Source: Jackrogersella multiformis (taxonomy: Eukaryota > Ascomycota > Sordariomycetes > Xylariales > Hypoxylaceae). From it: a DNA stretch of 64,000 nucleotides. The DNA is taken from NCBI GenBank assembly GCA_902806575.1, contig CADCXD010000011.1, positions 1,674,001-1,738,000 on the forward strand, read 5' to 3'. Position 1 is the first letter of the stretch. Every line of letters begins with the position of its first letter. The position numbers and the translations under genes were made by a program. The notes below the pieces were generated by a model. The model did no database searches and was not told the origin of the DNA. It saw nothing but the letters and a program-made list of their open reading frames with translations. This document shows, piece after piece, positions 10,833 through 23,600 of this stretch.

Positions 10833-13717
10833 TTAAAGTCCCCCCCTCAATCGCCAACCCAAATCGCATAGCCTCGTCCATTGTGGAAACTGGTTGGAAT
10901 GTACCGGCGCGGATAATGTAACCTTGGGATCTTCGCCATCAGCATCATCGATCTTGATTCTCCTCCTTAAACACCACGAAGCACCGATTCTGCCCCATGT
11001 GCTGCGCGATTCCACTTTCATGAGGGCTTGTAGAATATCGATAGCCTGACGTTTAAAATCTAAGTGTCTGGAGTTCCAGCTTGCGCCATGTCGGATGATA
11101 ATGTTTATGGCGGTGATGGCAAGATCCATATGCTCTATCGTGATGTTGGTTGCCGTGGGGTACTCCTCGACATTTAAAAGTCGGGAAATAAGGAACGCAT
11201 CCACAAACTGAGACGCAAGTGTCTGAACTGCGTTATTTGAGGCCGACTTTAATAGAAAATGCAGAAGCCTCACATGCGTCAAGCGATATGACAATTTCAG
11301 GAAAGCAATTTGTCGGGCTTCGGGCACTCGCTGGAGGGAGCGAGGGCTAAGTAGAATGTGTGCAACGCTTTCGATTTTGTGCAGCAGCTGGGGCTGCATC
11401 ATATCTATATAAAGTGGTGTGAAGCAAGCATCTAGACCGAGTCCAAAGTCGATACGAGCTCCATACTTCACCAAGAGCTTGATATAGGTTCTCCTATCGT
11501 GGCGCTTCCTGAATTTTAACGCCTCGAGCAACGGACATCGCCTTGACTTCTTCGTTTTGAATATGACATTGGGACTTGCACCAGCCTCAAGGAGTCGTCT
11601 TAGCAATTCAGGACCTTTCTGGTTTCGAACAGCCCAGAAGACTGTGTTCGCGCCATCTTCCGTGGACGCTCCATCATATGGGGCACCATGGTCAAGGAGA
11701 ATCATCGCCAAGCTGGCTGTGTCTTTACTGCTTTTAAGGAGACGAAGGAGAGACTGTTTGCTTTGGAGGATGAAATGATGCGGATCGACCATTAGAACCA
11801 ATCGTAGACATTTTGCGTCGGCCGATCCGACCACGGTTTCAAATAAGCGCCAAATATCCGCCTCGCTGAATGCGTGACGTCTTGAAAGTAGCAAGCCGGC
11901 GGTTTTGAAATCCGAGTGTAGAAGAGCCATTTCCAAGGCAGATCGGCGTGCGCTTGGAGATATCCCAGGATAGTCAATACGAAGCATAGGACTAGCTCCA
12001 CAGGTCAATAGAACTCGAATTATCTCCTCCAAGTTGTCACGTTCATCATTGTCGATAGCAAGGAATAAAAAGAGAAGAGGAGATATGCCCTTTTTGGTGA
12101 CTGCATTCACCCGAGCTCCGTTCTAGAGAAGCCTATTAATGATATCCAATCTACGAGCCACGCAGGCTGCGTGAAGAGCTGTATATCCCATGTCGTCTGC
12201 TGCATTGACGTCTGCGCCATTGGATATGAGCAGGTCCAGCGCGGATAGTATACCGTTGCGAGCTGCGACCATGATAGGTGTGCTGTTGTGATCGCCTGGA
12301 TCCCTTGCTTCAATATCGGCTCCTTTGCCGATATGAAGTTCCAATAAAGGAAGACCCTGTCTTACAAACAATGGCTCTTTCCTGGCTATAGTGAAGCTAT
12401 TTCCTGGACGGCGCCAGTCCGGTATTGGCCCCCAAGGTTCTTGGAGATAGATGTGAATGAGCGGCTTAAAAAAGCCATAATCTTTCCAGGCCTTTTGAAT
12501 ATCGATGCCGTATGAGACGAGGTTGCATACCTGTTAGCACCACAGTTAGGCCGGGTATACCACAAAGCGGATATTCGAAATATTATATCAAAAAGACATC
12601 TTGGAAGAAGTCATTCCATTTAACACGTATATTTGCCACGAGAAAAGCTCTGGAAACATACATTGGAAAAACAATTATGCAAATTTGGATTCAAAACAAA
12701 ACGGTCATCCCGTTTTTGAATATCCGGTTTTTGAAAATTCAATTCTTTTGTGATTAACCACTCTTGACAATTCCAATGACTACGGTGATCGAATAGCGTC
12801 TCGACCTGGTTACGAACCGCCGCAATAGTTTCCGCATTAACTAAGCGTCGAATGATTTGGAAAGCTGTCCGAGAACTATACTGAGCTGCCTCGCCAAATA
12901 GGCGTTGGACTATCGAAAAAGGTAGGCCCTGGTGCTGGTCCAAAAACAAAGCGGGATACGCATCTACTTTTCGTGGAGTTAGATACATCGGCAAGCCATA
13001 ATTAATGATTAGCTTCGCCGTAGATATATGCATGCCACAGAGCGCGAGATGCAAGGCGGAGGCAGGCGGGTTTTCCGCCATCGGATATGGTGCGAAGACT
13101 GAAGCACAGTAGGAGGAATATCCGGGATTTTTGCACCGGCAGACTCCAATGGAAAGGAGGCTGACATTTGCTCCTCTTTCAATCAACAGCGCTACAATCT
13201 GGTCATGTCCCATGTAGGCTGCGATATGCAGTGGAGTCGAATACCACTCATCTAAAGAACTGCGACGCGACTAGCGGTGCCAGACTTTGTCGTTGAAGGC
13301 GATAGCATCTCTGATTTGAATACGTCGATTTAAATCCGGACCAGCCTTCTAGTCTAGAACAGGCTCCCCAGCGACATACCAATCTCCCTCGTCTTTTCCG
13401 CCATCTTGTTCGATACGATTCATATGTTGTTGGCGTGGATCGACGGATCGTGCGGTTATAGGACCACTCTGATAGAAATTTGGAGAAATACCAGAGTCCA
13501 GGAGTAACTTCACTATATTGGTATGACCGGAAAATGCAGCCGCAAAAAGTCCGACCCGGCGGGTGACTATATCAATATCGCTAAAGAGTTGGGGACTGTC
13601 CATCACGATGCCACGATGACGGCGGTTTGTTGCGGACAACGAAATAAGATCTGAGGTAGGGAGAATGCTCCCAATTGCGAGAGAAATCTCGGTGGGAATC
13701 GGATTGGTCGGTGCCAT
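10833..13717 (-). pseudogene. F-box-like / ankyrin-repeat protein gene with one premature TAG
   Basis: Exons 13717-13380, 13259-12662 and 12530-10833 are joined by introns 13260-13379 (GTATGT...GCAG) and 12531-12661 (GTATGT...ACAG). All junction phases agree. The N-terminus (residues about 3-40, PIPTEISLAIGSILPTSDLI) resembles an F-box. Ankyrin repeats follow (GLFAAAFSGHTNIVKLLLDSG, STPLHIAAYMGHDQIVALLI, and GYTALHAACVARRLDIINRL). At 12123-12125 an in-frame TAG interrupts the repeat INRLL-stop-NGARVNAV, where Gln, Glu or Lys would be expected. Reading on would give about 877 residues; the stop leaves 447. Since only one base is at fault, it may be a recent null allele or still make a shorter protein. 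The family role would be substrate recruitment for SCF ubiquitin ligase. Confidence 0.7.
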
Positions 13718-14430
13718 CGTGAGCTCTTATTAGTTAGCTACCTAGGTAGGTATGTAAAGCAGGAGTAACGAATGTACAGGAGATTGATATTCGACTGTCT
13801 GACTGCGGATCAGGTTATGTCATGCCATGTCTTATTAATATATCTACAATGGAAAAAGGTGAGATGAGAAGAAATGAAAGATGCATGGCGCTAGAGGTAA
13901 AGTTATCTTAGTAGATAGGTACCTAGATGCCGAAGTATATACGAAAGTAAGAGCGGTCGTAGGATATATGTACTCGATGAGAGTTGATTAGGTACCGGTA
14001 GGTAAGGAAATAAATATGTGGCAGCTACGTAGGTGGTGGTAGCCCTGGAGAATTGTATTACATAATCACTACCCTACCTGGGTGGGACAGCCTTAGAGAT
14101 TACCTAATAATCATACCTCAACAAGCCTTAACAAGCCACTGAGGCTTAGGCGGGCTCAGCCATAGTCAAATTCAAATAGCCGCCAAGACAGACGCATTAG
14201 CGCTAGGCGATTTATCGGAACCCTTGCAGGTGCGGCCGGTGCGTCCAGTGCGTCTAAACCAGGTTTTGCAGGCGTAATCGTAATCGCATATCAATCCTTT
14301 AGCTCTTTCAACCTCTTCTTCAACATTCGCCATCATCCCCACCAAGGGCTACGGGATACCTCATCGCCCTAATTCCCCCTCGCCCTCGCCCTCACGCCCT
14401 CATATCCTCACGCCTGCTAACCTAGGAATC
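13718..14430. other. Divergent promoter region
   Basis: It lies between the F-box/ankyrin gene (-) and mS38 (+). It contains CCTAGGTAGGTA-type repeats at 13738-13753 and near 13916 and 13990. The stretch 14300-14420 is pyrimidine-rich, as often seen just upstream of fungal start codons. Confidence 0.5.
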
Positions 14431-15537
14431 ATGTTGCCCTCTTCGATGCGGCGGGTCGTGTCCTCCGCACCCCAATCATCACTTTTATCCAACTTCGCCC
14501 CTGCGAGCACTCGAACCCCAGCCATCTTCACCCTTTGCTCTAATCCAAGGGGTCAGCAACGAAGACGATATTCCTCTTCAAAACCTTCGAGCCCTAATGA
14601 CTCACCAAAGGATCCAAAAGGAATCTCTGATGGCCAAGTAACCGCTACGCCGTCTCAGTCGTCCAAGCAGAGCGGTGAGAAGCGAAGGCGCAAGGTTAAA
14701 GAATGGATGGATTTGCAGAAAAAGCTTCCAAGCGTCCCTAGCACGCAGCATGTGCCTCAGGAAGGTTGGTGTTTGCTGAAACGAACCTCACAATAACAGC
14801 CGATTGGTGTACTGAATTTTCAAATAGCCCTGGCCTTATCAACCTTCTTTTCTTTGCATCGGCCGATGTCCGTAACCCACAGCTTCCCGAAAACGGTCAC
14901 CGACGATGCGTTTGCGCAGATATTCGCGCCCTCCACGAAGAACAACAAATATAACGAAGTCATGTCTACCATCTCTCGGACTGTCAATGAGCTCGACCGG
15001 CCCATGCAGGACCTTGGCATGGACACACAGCAAGCCGACGAGGCCATGACCGATGCCAACGGCGAGCCGCTGCAAAAGATAGACCTCAAGCACTCCGACG
15101 GCACTCAGTCTAGCGTCTACGTCCAGCTCAACACTATGTCTGGCCAATACCTACCTTTCCGCCCCCCTCCACTGCCTCAAGTTGAAAACACGGCTGAGGC
15201 CGAGGCCGATGCCAAGGCCAGACAAGAGGAGTTGAATGAAAATGTCCCAGAGCATCGTGTTTACAAGGCTATGTTTACGATCGAGGAGACAAGACTCGAG
15301 AATGGCCAGATTCGAATTGTGGCGCATACCCCCGAGCTTGTTGAATCGCCTGCGTCGCGTACGTTCCTCGAGCGTATGGCTATGCGCCAGATTCGGTGGC
15401 GTGAGGTGCGCCGCCAGAGCCACACCATGCTCGCCATCAGTGTGCGAAGGCAAAGAAAATTGAAGATGAAGAAGAAGAAGTACAAGAAGCTGATGAGGCG
15501 GACGCGAAACGCTCGACGGAAGCTGGATCGCGTCTAA
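14431..15537 (+). CDS. Mitochondrial small ribosomal subunit protein mS38 (Cox24/AURKAIP1 family)
   Basis: Exons 14431-14764 and 14828-15537 are joined across a 63-nt intron (GTTGGT...AATAG, phase 1) to give 347 residues. The N-terminus is rich in Arg, Ser and Ala and low in acidic residues, as in a mitochondrial targeting sequence. The splice produces a segment (ALALSTFFSLHRPMSVTHSF) of the kind seen in fungal members. The C-terminal 35 residues are the signature: a very basic tail with VRRQRKLKMKKKKYKKLM and RTRNARRKLDR, the Cox24/AURKAIP1 C-terminal domain that binds rRNA in the mitoribosome. The gene is intact and is a housekeeping gene, so the island is functional chromosome. It is convergent with the agmatinase gene, 290 bp away. 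Confidence 0.88.
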
Positions 15538-15827
15538 GGCAAGCGCTGGCTCCCCCTGTACATAAGAGTGTATCTATCTTATCACCTACATTCCTAGACG
15601 ATCCAGTATGGTGCATCAAGTGGGCTGCCATAATGCGGTGTATAGGTCTGGTCGGATTATTTCGAGTTGTTTCTTCCGGGATTTCTTCCTCCTACACTAG
15701 ATCATAGCATACCTAGGTACCTATTTGATTTCTCGAAGCATATCTATAGGTGTGCTGCCGTGGTTTGCAATACAATCTCAATTTCTCTAATTACATGTAT
15801 ATGACCGTGATAACATAACGTGCAGTA

Positions 15828-17482
15828 TTAGTGCTTTACCGGGTTCTCGACCATCAACTCGATTAATGAGAAAACAACTTCGGCGGCAGCGAGAGCCGTC
15901 GTTTCTCCCACTGTATCATAGATCGGTGCCACCTCCACGACATCAGCGCCCACTATATTAAGGCCGTTCAGGCCGTCGAGGATCGTAAGAAGTTCTCTCG
16001 TCGACCAGCCTCCGGGCTCGGCCGTTCCCGTCGCTAAATTAATACCAGAATGCGTCAGCAGACCGTTGTCTTGTGATCTTACCCCTAGCGTGGTTGTGAA
16101 AGCTTACCTGGCGCAAACGCCGGATCGAGGACATCGATGTCCACGCTAACATAGACTTTCGAGTCTCCAACTCGGTCCTTTATCCGCGAAATGATGCCTT
16201 CGGTTCCGATCTTGTCCAAATCGCGAGCCTTTATAGTTGCGAAGCCACAGCGGACGTCGTTTCTCATGTCGCCCTTCTTACGCATCAGGGGAGCCCGTAT
16301 TCCAGCGTGGATTGAGGTATGGCGAATAAGCCCCTGGTGATATCATTAATACCAGTGACGTCGTATTATTTTAGAGCGTAAGCCACAACTTACCTCCTCG
16401 TGTGCGATGTGGAGAAAAGTTCCATGGTTCAAGCCCCTTGTGAGATAAAATCGTCAGCCATCAAGCTCACATTTATGACTTATCACGGTAGATTTGCGAC
16501 TCACGCATAATCCGAAATTCCACCTCCCAAGACGGCAGGATCCCACGTGTCTCTCAAGAAGTCAGCACGAATTATTTTCAAGGATAAGAAAATACAGACC
16601 TATGTGACTGTCGAAGTGGATTACAGACACTTTCCCCCATCGCTCGTAAGTAGATCTCAGGGCTGACAGAGTCGTAGTATGGTCGCCGCCCAGCGTGATT
16701 ATCCTCGGGTGTGCGGAATAGGTTTCATTGGAAGCGTTCCTACCAGAAACAACCTAGAATGCTTCGTAAGCTTCCCGTCATTTACCTAAGTAGGTACTTA
16801 GATAGCCCTGAAATGTATTTCATCTTAACTGTATGGGCTTTATCCAGCTGTGCCAGAGCGATATTGTTATCCAGCCAGGTTAGCGGCACGTCGCCGCAGT
16901 CCACGACAGTCGCCCATGACTGAAGAGGGTTTCTACCTGAATTCCCATTAGTTAGACGTAGGCGCTTGACCAATATTGGAGACCGAAAAGTGAGTTTTAC
17001 CAGTATACACGCTCCACGAAAAGTCCGAACTTTTCCTTTGGCTTCCAATTCTAATACCTCTTGGTCCATATCGTGCTCCAGGCCTAGCCGTGACCCCCTA
17101 TTGAATATGAGCTATCCGTTTAGAGCGGAAACGTATCCACATGGTATATACTAACAGTATCGAAGGGCGCGCCTAAAATTGCGATGTCATACTTATTCCC
17201 TTCGGCTTCCTTATCTGATAGACAATTGAGATAGGGCAGATTCGCATAAGTAGCCAAGCCATTGAACTGGCTTCCCGTCACGATGTCAATATTATCTTCT
17301 ATCCCTAGAGATGACTTCTGACTGGGAAACTTGTCAGGAAACTTGAATGCCTCTCTGCAGGTCACATCATGTATTCCCGATGGAATTAACTTCTTGTCGG
17401 GCACGACGATGGGACTTTGAGGGGATTCCCGGGCTTCGATGCAGGTTGCACCGAAAATGAATAACAGATTCCAGAGATACAT
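15828..17482 (-). CDS. Secreted agmatinase-type ureohydrolase, eight exons
   Basis: Eight exons join to 401 residues: 17482-17156, 17097-17001, 16936-16830, 16753-16600, 16550-16505, 16436-16394, 16333-16108 and 16033-15828. All phases agree. The protein begins with a signal peptide ([17 protein letters not shown]). It carries the ureohydrolase fold motifs: GAPFDT then [16 protein letters not shown] (metal His), HFDSHIDTWD (DxHxD metal ligands), HAGIRAP, and [16 protein letters not shown] (DxD ligands). All expected manganese ligands are present. The family splits agmatine or a related guanidino compound into urea plus an amine; substrate choice cannot be read from sequence. Intron 16551-16599 (GTCTGT...GAGAG, 49 nt) has weak splice sites but is required by the domain. 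Confidence 0.9.
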
Positions 17483-18277
17483 GATGTTAAATTATATTAT
17501 GAAGAATTCAGTATATAAGTTACAATACATTCTGGTTCAGAACCAACTCAAAGGACCTATCTCCTTATTTTATATAATTATTTATATGCCTTGGTACTTA
17601 CCTAGGTAGATATGTATCCATATCATTAAGTGCATGGAAAGTGGAAGATGCATAACAAGCACTTATCTTCTCAAGCGTTACTATTTTATACTGTATATTT
17701 CCTATCCCTTACAGTAACTTTTCAGGTAACTTATACGTGTTTTAGCTGCTGATTAGATAACTTGGGGATATACAACTTACAGTATAAGACAGTATGATTA
17801 CACACGGTTTGCATTTTCGGATGCGACTTACCTCAAATATGGACATGCATATGCATATCCTAAGATTATCGTCTTGTAGGAGGTGCTGATAAGATGAGGG
17901 GGGATATTTAGGCCCTACTGACGACTACCTAGGTACCTACCTAGGTAGTGTATCTCTCATAGCAATCAAAGAAAGCGCTACGAGCTAGAATTACATAAGA
18001 TTTATAACCTAATCTTTTATCACTCAGCTCGGCTGACATAAGGCGGACTCTAACTTATACAACTTCTTCTCTACCGAGGCAGAGGTCATCGTCTTAGTTA
18101 TCCCTTCGTCATCATTCTTTTCGTCTATTCGTTCTACTCCTCTCCTTTCTTCTTTAGCATGTATTAGGTAATTTTAGGCTATCGTATCGAAATCCCCCCT
18201 AAGTAATCGCCGGATACATCCCTCCAACTAGACACTACTTTATAGTGATTGGTGTGAGATTTGAGCACGATTCCACG
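17483..18277. other. Divergent promoter region with strong CCTAGG repeat
   Basis: It lies between the agmatinase gene (-) and the DUF3176 gene (+). The clearest element is a doubled palindrome at 17925-17948 (two CTACCTAGGTA units in tandem). A single copy lies near 17595. No coding signal was seen. Confidence 0.5.
17925..17948. repeat. CCTAGG-type dispersed palindrome, doubled
   Basis: Two tandem CTACCTAGGTA units between the divergent agmatinase and DUF3176 genes. It could fold as a hairpin or be a two-fold symmetric protein site; neither is shown. Confidence 0.7.
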
Positions 18278-20142
18278 ATGTCCCAATCACATGTTCAGAT
18301 TTTCCCAACGCCCAAGGGAGATCCAGACCCCGACATCGAGGCCGACGATGAAAGTAGTTCCCTCAACTTCTCATTACCATCTCCGGGAGAGCTTCAACGC
18401 ACTGTTCGTTCAACACTCAGCTAGTGGCAGGAGGAATACTTCTACTGCGGCGTCTGTCTCGCAACCGCCGGAGGACTTATCGCTCTCATGTACCTGTTCG
18501 ACGGCCAGCTCGAACCTGAGTGGAACTCCAACCTCCAATACGGCACCGTTATTATTGCGGTCATGAGTTGTTTTCGTCTAGCCCTCAAGGCAGTTCTCGA
18601 GTCGTGCATCAGCCAGGGCGCTTGGATCTGGGTATCGGGGTTCCGCAAAGGGAATGTCGAAGCCCGGATTGAAGACTTCAAAATGTTCGATGAAGCTGCA
18701 ACGGGATTATAGGGTAGTCTAGTCCTGATATGGAGGATGAAGGGAAAGTAAGTGACACTCTCTGTTCAGGAGATTCTTGTAAAACGGATACTCAAGTGAC
18801 TGTAGGCATCTAGCATGCGTTGGGGCTATCATCATGATCCTTGCCCAAGGTTTCGAGACATTCTCGTCAGGGATGGTTGGATTCGATGAGGAGCCAACGC
18901 CGATTGTAGCCAAGGCCGGTATAAATGCTTTGCCCGCTCCGCCACCTCCTAGGGCAGAGACATGGCATAACGTTGTTTCGAAGGGCAAGAATGGCGGTTC
19001 GTGATATGCCTCTTCGTAAGCTATGACGTAACTTACTAATGAAATCAGATATTTCTTTAGGTCTCTCTACCAAAGCTGCAATTTACGACGGCATCATAGC
19101 TAGCACTATTACACCAGTTCCCGTATCATGTTCAACGGCAGATTGCACGTGGCCTCCTTTTCCTACCTTAGGGATATGCGGAAACTGCAGCGAATCGCCT
19201 TTTATGACCTCCTGCGATTCTGCGAATCAATGTGCCTACACCATGGCGTCGGGCACCTCGATATCTAGACTAAACGATGCAGCTTCCGATTTCAGATTCC
19301 AAGTTGCTCCATCCAGAGGCCGGATGGATGTTTTTGCTTCAAACTCGCAAGCATTTATCTCCGTCTTCGACATGATGTCCGTATCTCAGATATCTTCAGT
19401 AACTAGGGTTCAGGCGCACGAATGCGCCTTGTGGTTCTGCCTCCGAAGCTTGAATGTCACGGTAACGAATAGAATTCAAACCAGCACTATGATATCAAAT
19501 TGGTCAAAGACGGACTTCTCTACGGAAACCAATGCCCACCTCGATAAATTAACCTTTGTAGACATCCCACCAGAGCTCTACGTACAGAATCAACCCCACT
19601 TCACCATTCCTGCCGAATCGATCCAAGCAATGCGGAGCTTCATAGATCCCCTAATGGTGGGCGATGCATCAGGTGTAGCAGGGGCGGTCGAGTACTCCTC
19701 TGACTGGGCCGAAGCTATGTAGGACGCAACTCCGGACCTCGACAGCTGGATAGCGAGACTAGCGCTAAGCATAACCAACAACATCCGGAAAACCGGCAGT
19801 ATCGACACGAATAAGGCATTGGACTACAGCGGCACCGCGTACATTATGGCCTCCCACGTCCGGGTGAACTGGTACTGGGTCATCTACCCACTAACACTGA
19901 TGGTCATGGCCTTCTGCTACCTCGCGCAGACGGTCTGGAGGACCGCGCGCGACCAGGTATGCGCGTGGAAAGGCGACTCCCTGCCCATGCTGTTCTGCCA
20001 CGTCGAGCAGAGCATCCACGCGCAGGTCGGCAACGGCATGGACATCCCGGAGGGCTTGAACGGCCGCGTCGGACGCACGGAGATCGAGCTCGTGCGCCAG
20101 GATGACGGGCAGTGGCTCTTCAGGGAGCCCATCAATCACTGA
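18278..20142 (+). pseudogene. DUF3176 multi-pass membrane protein gene with three premature TAG stops
   Basis: Exons 18278-18747, 18806-18996 and 19049-20142 are joined by introns 18748-18805 (GTAAGT...GTAG) and 18997-19048 (GTTCGT...TCAG) in consistent phase, for about 584 residues if stops are ignored. The family layout is complete: membrane segments near YCGVCLATAGGLIALMYL, YGTVIIAVMSCFRLALKAVL, LACVGAIIMILAQGFE and a C-terminal WYWVIYPLTLMVMAFCYLAQ. Between them is a cysteine-rich outer loop containing CSTADCTWPPFPTLGICGNC. In-frame TAGs are at 18422-18424, 18710-18712 (within FDEAATGL-stop-GSLVLIWR, where the family normally has Trp) and 19720-19722. No frameshift is present, so decay looks recent. 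The molecular function of DUF3176 proteins is unknown. Confidence 0.8.
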
Positions 20143-20604
20143 GGGTGTATCGTGTGGGCTATCCCTATTACATAATGCTTGATCCTTAAGCCTATCTTCC
20201 TCATTCTCGTCACCTAGATCGCCGTATAATAAACACACAAGTCGCACAATCGTATAATATGTCCGTGAACATCACCGTGTTTCAATCCGTCGGATGAGAT
20301 GACGTATATATTCATATAAAATATGCCTATACCACCACGCCTGTAGCCTTTGTAGCGAAAGTGCTATTGAACAATCCTTTGACGCCGCCTCCTTTCCCCT
20401 CTTAATAGAAAAGAGGATTTGCTCGTTCCCTGAATTTCCCGAATGTAGGTAGTAAATAGCTAGTAAGCCCGCCAAAGACACCCCGCCGGTTTCTGCTCGA
20501 AGCCATATTCATACAACTCAGATCCATCCCCAGCCAATAGAGTAGGCACCTCGGTAGCTAGCCTTAGATAGGTACCTAGGTAGGCAGACGGTAACGAGAC
20601 AACA
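20143..20604. other. Convergent intergenic region
   Basis: It holds the 3' flanks of the DUF3176 gene (+) and the transcription-factor gene (-). A CCTAGG-type repeat (GGTACCTAGGTAGG) lies at 20568-20586. Confidence 0.5.
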
Positions 20605-23600
20605 TCACACGCCGCAGCTAACGGCATCATCCCTCAACGCATCGAGCAGCGCCCGCGCGGTCTCCCTATCCCCGCCATCCCCATTACCATGCCCCTGCCC
20701 CTGCGTCGTAGCGGCCTCCTTGATCTCCTCGTCGCCCCACGCCCTCTCGATCCAGTCTTCCTCGCCCATCCCCTGGTCCGCGCCCAGCCCGTACGCGGCC
20801 AGCATCTCGCTGGCGATGTGGTCGATGTCGAGCGGCGCGGCGAAGATGTCGGACATGTCGATGTCGGCGGCGCCGTGCATGGCGTCGAAGTGGGCTGCTG
20901 CCGCCGCCGCGGCGCCGTCGTCCAGCGAGCTGGGCGGGCTGGACTCCTCGTCGGACGAGAGCGAGCGCACCGTCCCCGGCGTGATGTTCAGGCTCGCGCT
21001 CGGCGCCGCGAAGTAGGCCGGCGGCGCGGCGGCCGGGGCGGCGGAGGCGGAGCCCGGCTTGCCGCTCGTGACGAGGCGCGCGCGGATCGAGCTGAAGTCC
21101 GCGGCGAAGAGCCCCCGCAGGTTCGCGGGGAAGTCCGACTCTTCTACCAGCCGGCCCTTGCTGAAACACAGGTCCATCGTCATGGCCAGGCGGAGATAAT
21201 AGCCCGGATGGGACGCCAGTATGTCGGTCCAGTCCGATATCGAGGATTGCTTGCTGTCGTTGGGGAGGCTTCTGAAGCCTACTCGGGCATTTGCCGGGGC
21301 GTCCAGCTGCGCCAGGTTGATTATGTGCCGGATGGTTTCGCTGATGTAGTCGACGCCGTCGTACTGGGGCTGGTAGGTCTTCATGGCTTCGATGAGGATG
21401 TTGAGGCGGTTCTGCTTAGCCGCCATGTGAGGATCCGAGCCCGCTGAGCTGCTCTTGGTTTTGTTGTGCGATGACAATTTAACGTCGATGATCTGTAGGA
21501 CCAGGGGCAGGGCGGTGCATGCAACACTATGCTAAGTTAGTCACGCCAAAAATTCATGATAGTATGGCGTTAAAACGTACGCGCTGATCGGCAGGTAACG
21601 CGCGAGGCGCAGTTGGATGAGTTCTTTGAGGCATTCCGTCACGCTGCATGCCGCATCCTGAAGCTCGTGTCTATTCTCGTAGATTCTCGAAAACTCTCGA
21701 AGATTGTTGCTCAAGTTTGGCGAGGTACAAGCTACGGTCAGCTGTAGAACTTCGTGATGGCAAAGGGCCGCTCGGGCGGAACTGTGTTGAAGTGTAAGTG
21801 GTCATCTTTTTATCAAGTCCCTGTTTAAGGCAGTCCTTACTGGTAGTGCATGTACATCAAGTTGGTGTACAGGATCACGGAATCGTGCTGGAACTGCTTG
21901 CTATTCGCAGTCGACATCCTCGGGGTACCCGAGCCGCCAAATATCGGGAACCGGAGCGTTGCACTTTTGTACCATCTTCTCAATGCCGCCTTGCACTCCT
22001 TCAATTTCGCGACTCCCTCCGAGCGCAATTGCCTGCCCCAGCCGGGTATATCGTCAAGGGGAAATACCAAAGTTACAAGATCGGTCAAAACTGAACATAG
22101 CTCTCCGAGTTGAATGAATATCTCAATGAGACATCTCTTAGTTTCCGCATTGTAAACCTTTGACCGGTCAACCTCGTCAGCCAGGTCTGTATATCCAAGA
22201 CCGGTATTGCTGTCGAGATCGAAATGGGCTCGGGAGATTTGCAGACTTCGTCGCACCCCGAGGGCTAAGATGCGATCACGAATGAGACAACACCACCATA
22301 AGCGCTTCAATGTCTTTTGCTTTTTATGTTGTACCGGATCAGTCAGTATAGAGTAAGTTGGTTTCACTGCATAGAGGTGGGCGTCGGAGTTCTTTGCGTT
22401 CTGTATTGCGATGCCAAGCCATGTGCTGTTCAGCTTCTTCGAAGCGAGAGACCAATTGGTAGCCCAGTAGGAAAGGAGAAGGGCGGTTTGCGCAAGGTTG
22501 ATCAAGGATGTTTCAGTGTCGAAATCGAATAAGAGCTTGGCACATTGTAAGCAACAGCTAGACTTTGGAGATCATAGCACCCACCTTCGCGCGTCTGTAA
22601 AAAGTAGCCCTTGCAGCGCGAATACTAGGAAACCCCAATGCTTTGATGCTGGATTTCGAAACGAACTGCGAGTTTTGGTTAGTTTTTATCGCAGGGGCGG
22701 TCTCGCGTGGCTTACATTGCAGGACGAGAACAGGAGCGCTTGGAAGAAGACGAGGGATATCTTCTCAGCTGAGTCTGTGAAAGACTGGTTGCAGTACATA
22801 TCCCAGAAGTCCCCTTCGTTTATGATCGGCATTATAGGATGGACGTGCAAGAAGTACTGCTGCACGAATTCGTCCAAGATGGCTCTCGTCGGAACTCGAA
22901 GGCAACCTTGCGACTCTAGATAGTTGACATCTTGAGGCATGATGCTATGAAGATTGCCGATGATAAGGAACGGATAGTATGAATACGTGACATCAGCGTT
23001 GACCGTCATACGCTGGTCTCCAACCCAAAGTGGTATCTCTGGAGCAATGAAGGAATTGAACGTATTCAACGGTAAAGTCGTAGTTTCTGCCGCCTGGGTT
23101 AGACCAATTGAAGCTCATCAGTATAAAAGAACTCACCTGGGATTCCGGGAGTAGGACTCTGGATTCTGTTGCTATGCTGCGGTTCATTTAAACCGTTTGG
23201 CGCGTGCTGCTGTGGCAGTCCACGCGTAGCCCATATTTCTGCTTCGATGTCCGGACTCGTCTGATTCTCAGCACGACTTATTGAATTGGGTAGGTCTGGT
23301 AACGGAGTACTGCTCTCCCCATCACCTCCTAGAGAGGGCAGCTGCCCACTGATTCGCGAATTCACTACATCTTCTGCGGTCTGCCCATGAGCGCATTCGT
23401 CTGGCGAGTAGGGAGGAAACGAAGCTTGTGTGTTATCGTTTTCGCCATGCTGGCCCCTTCTACTAGACAGTATAAGCAGAGGTATATGAGAGCAGAAGGT
23501 GGGATACCCACAACCTGGACGCTCGTCCGGTAACAACACAAGTCTCGTTGTCAAGATAACAATTCATACACGGTCTACCGCGCTGAGAGACATCGCATCT

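Noticed and set aside
20689..21447. Long plus-strand frames opposite the transcription-factor last exon (also 5115-5834 opposite 4893-5954)
   Set aside because: Shadows of G/C-rich third positions of the real minus-strand genes; no family motifs.
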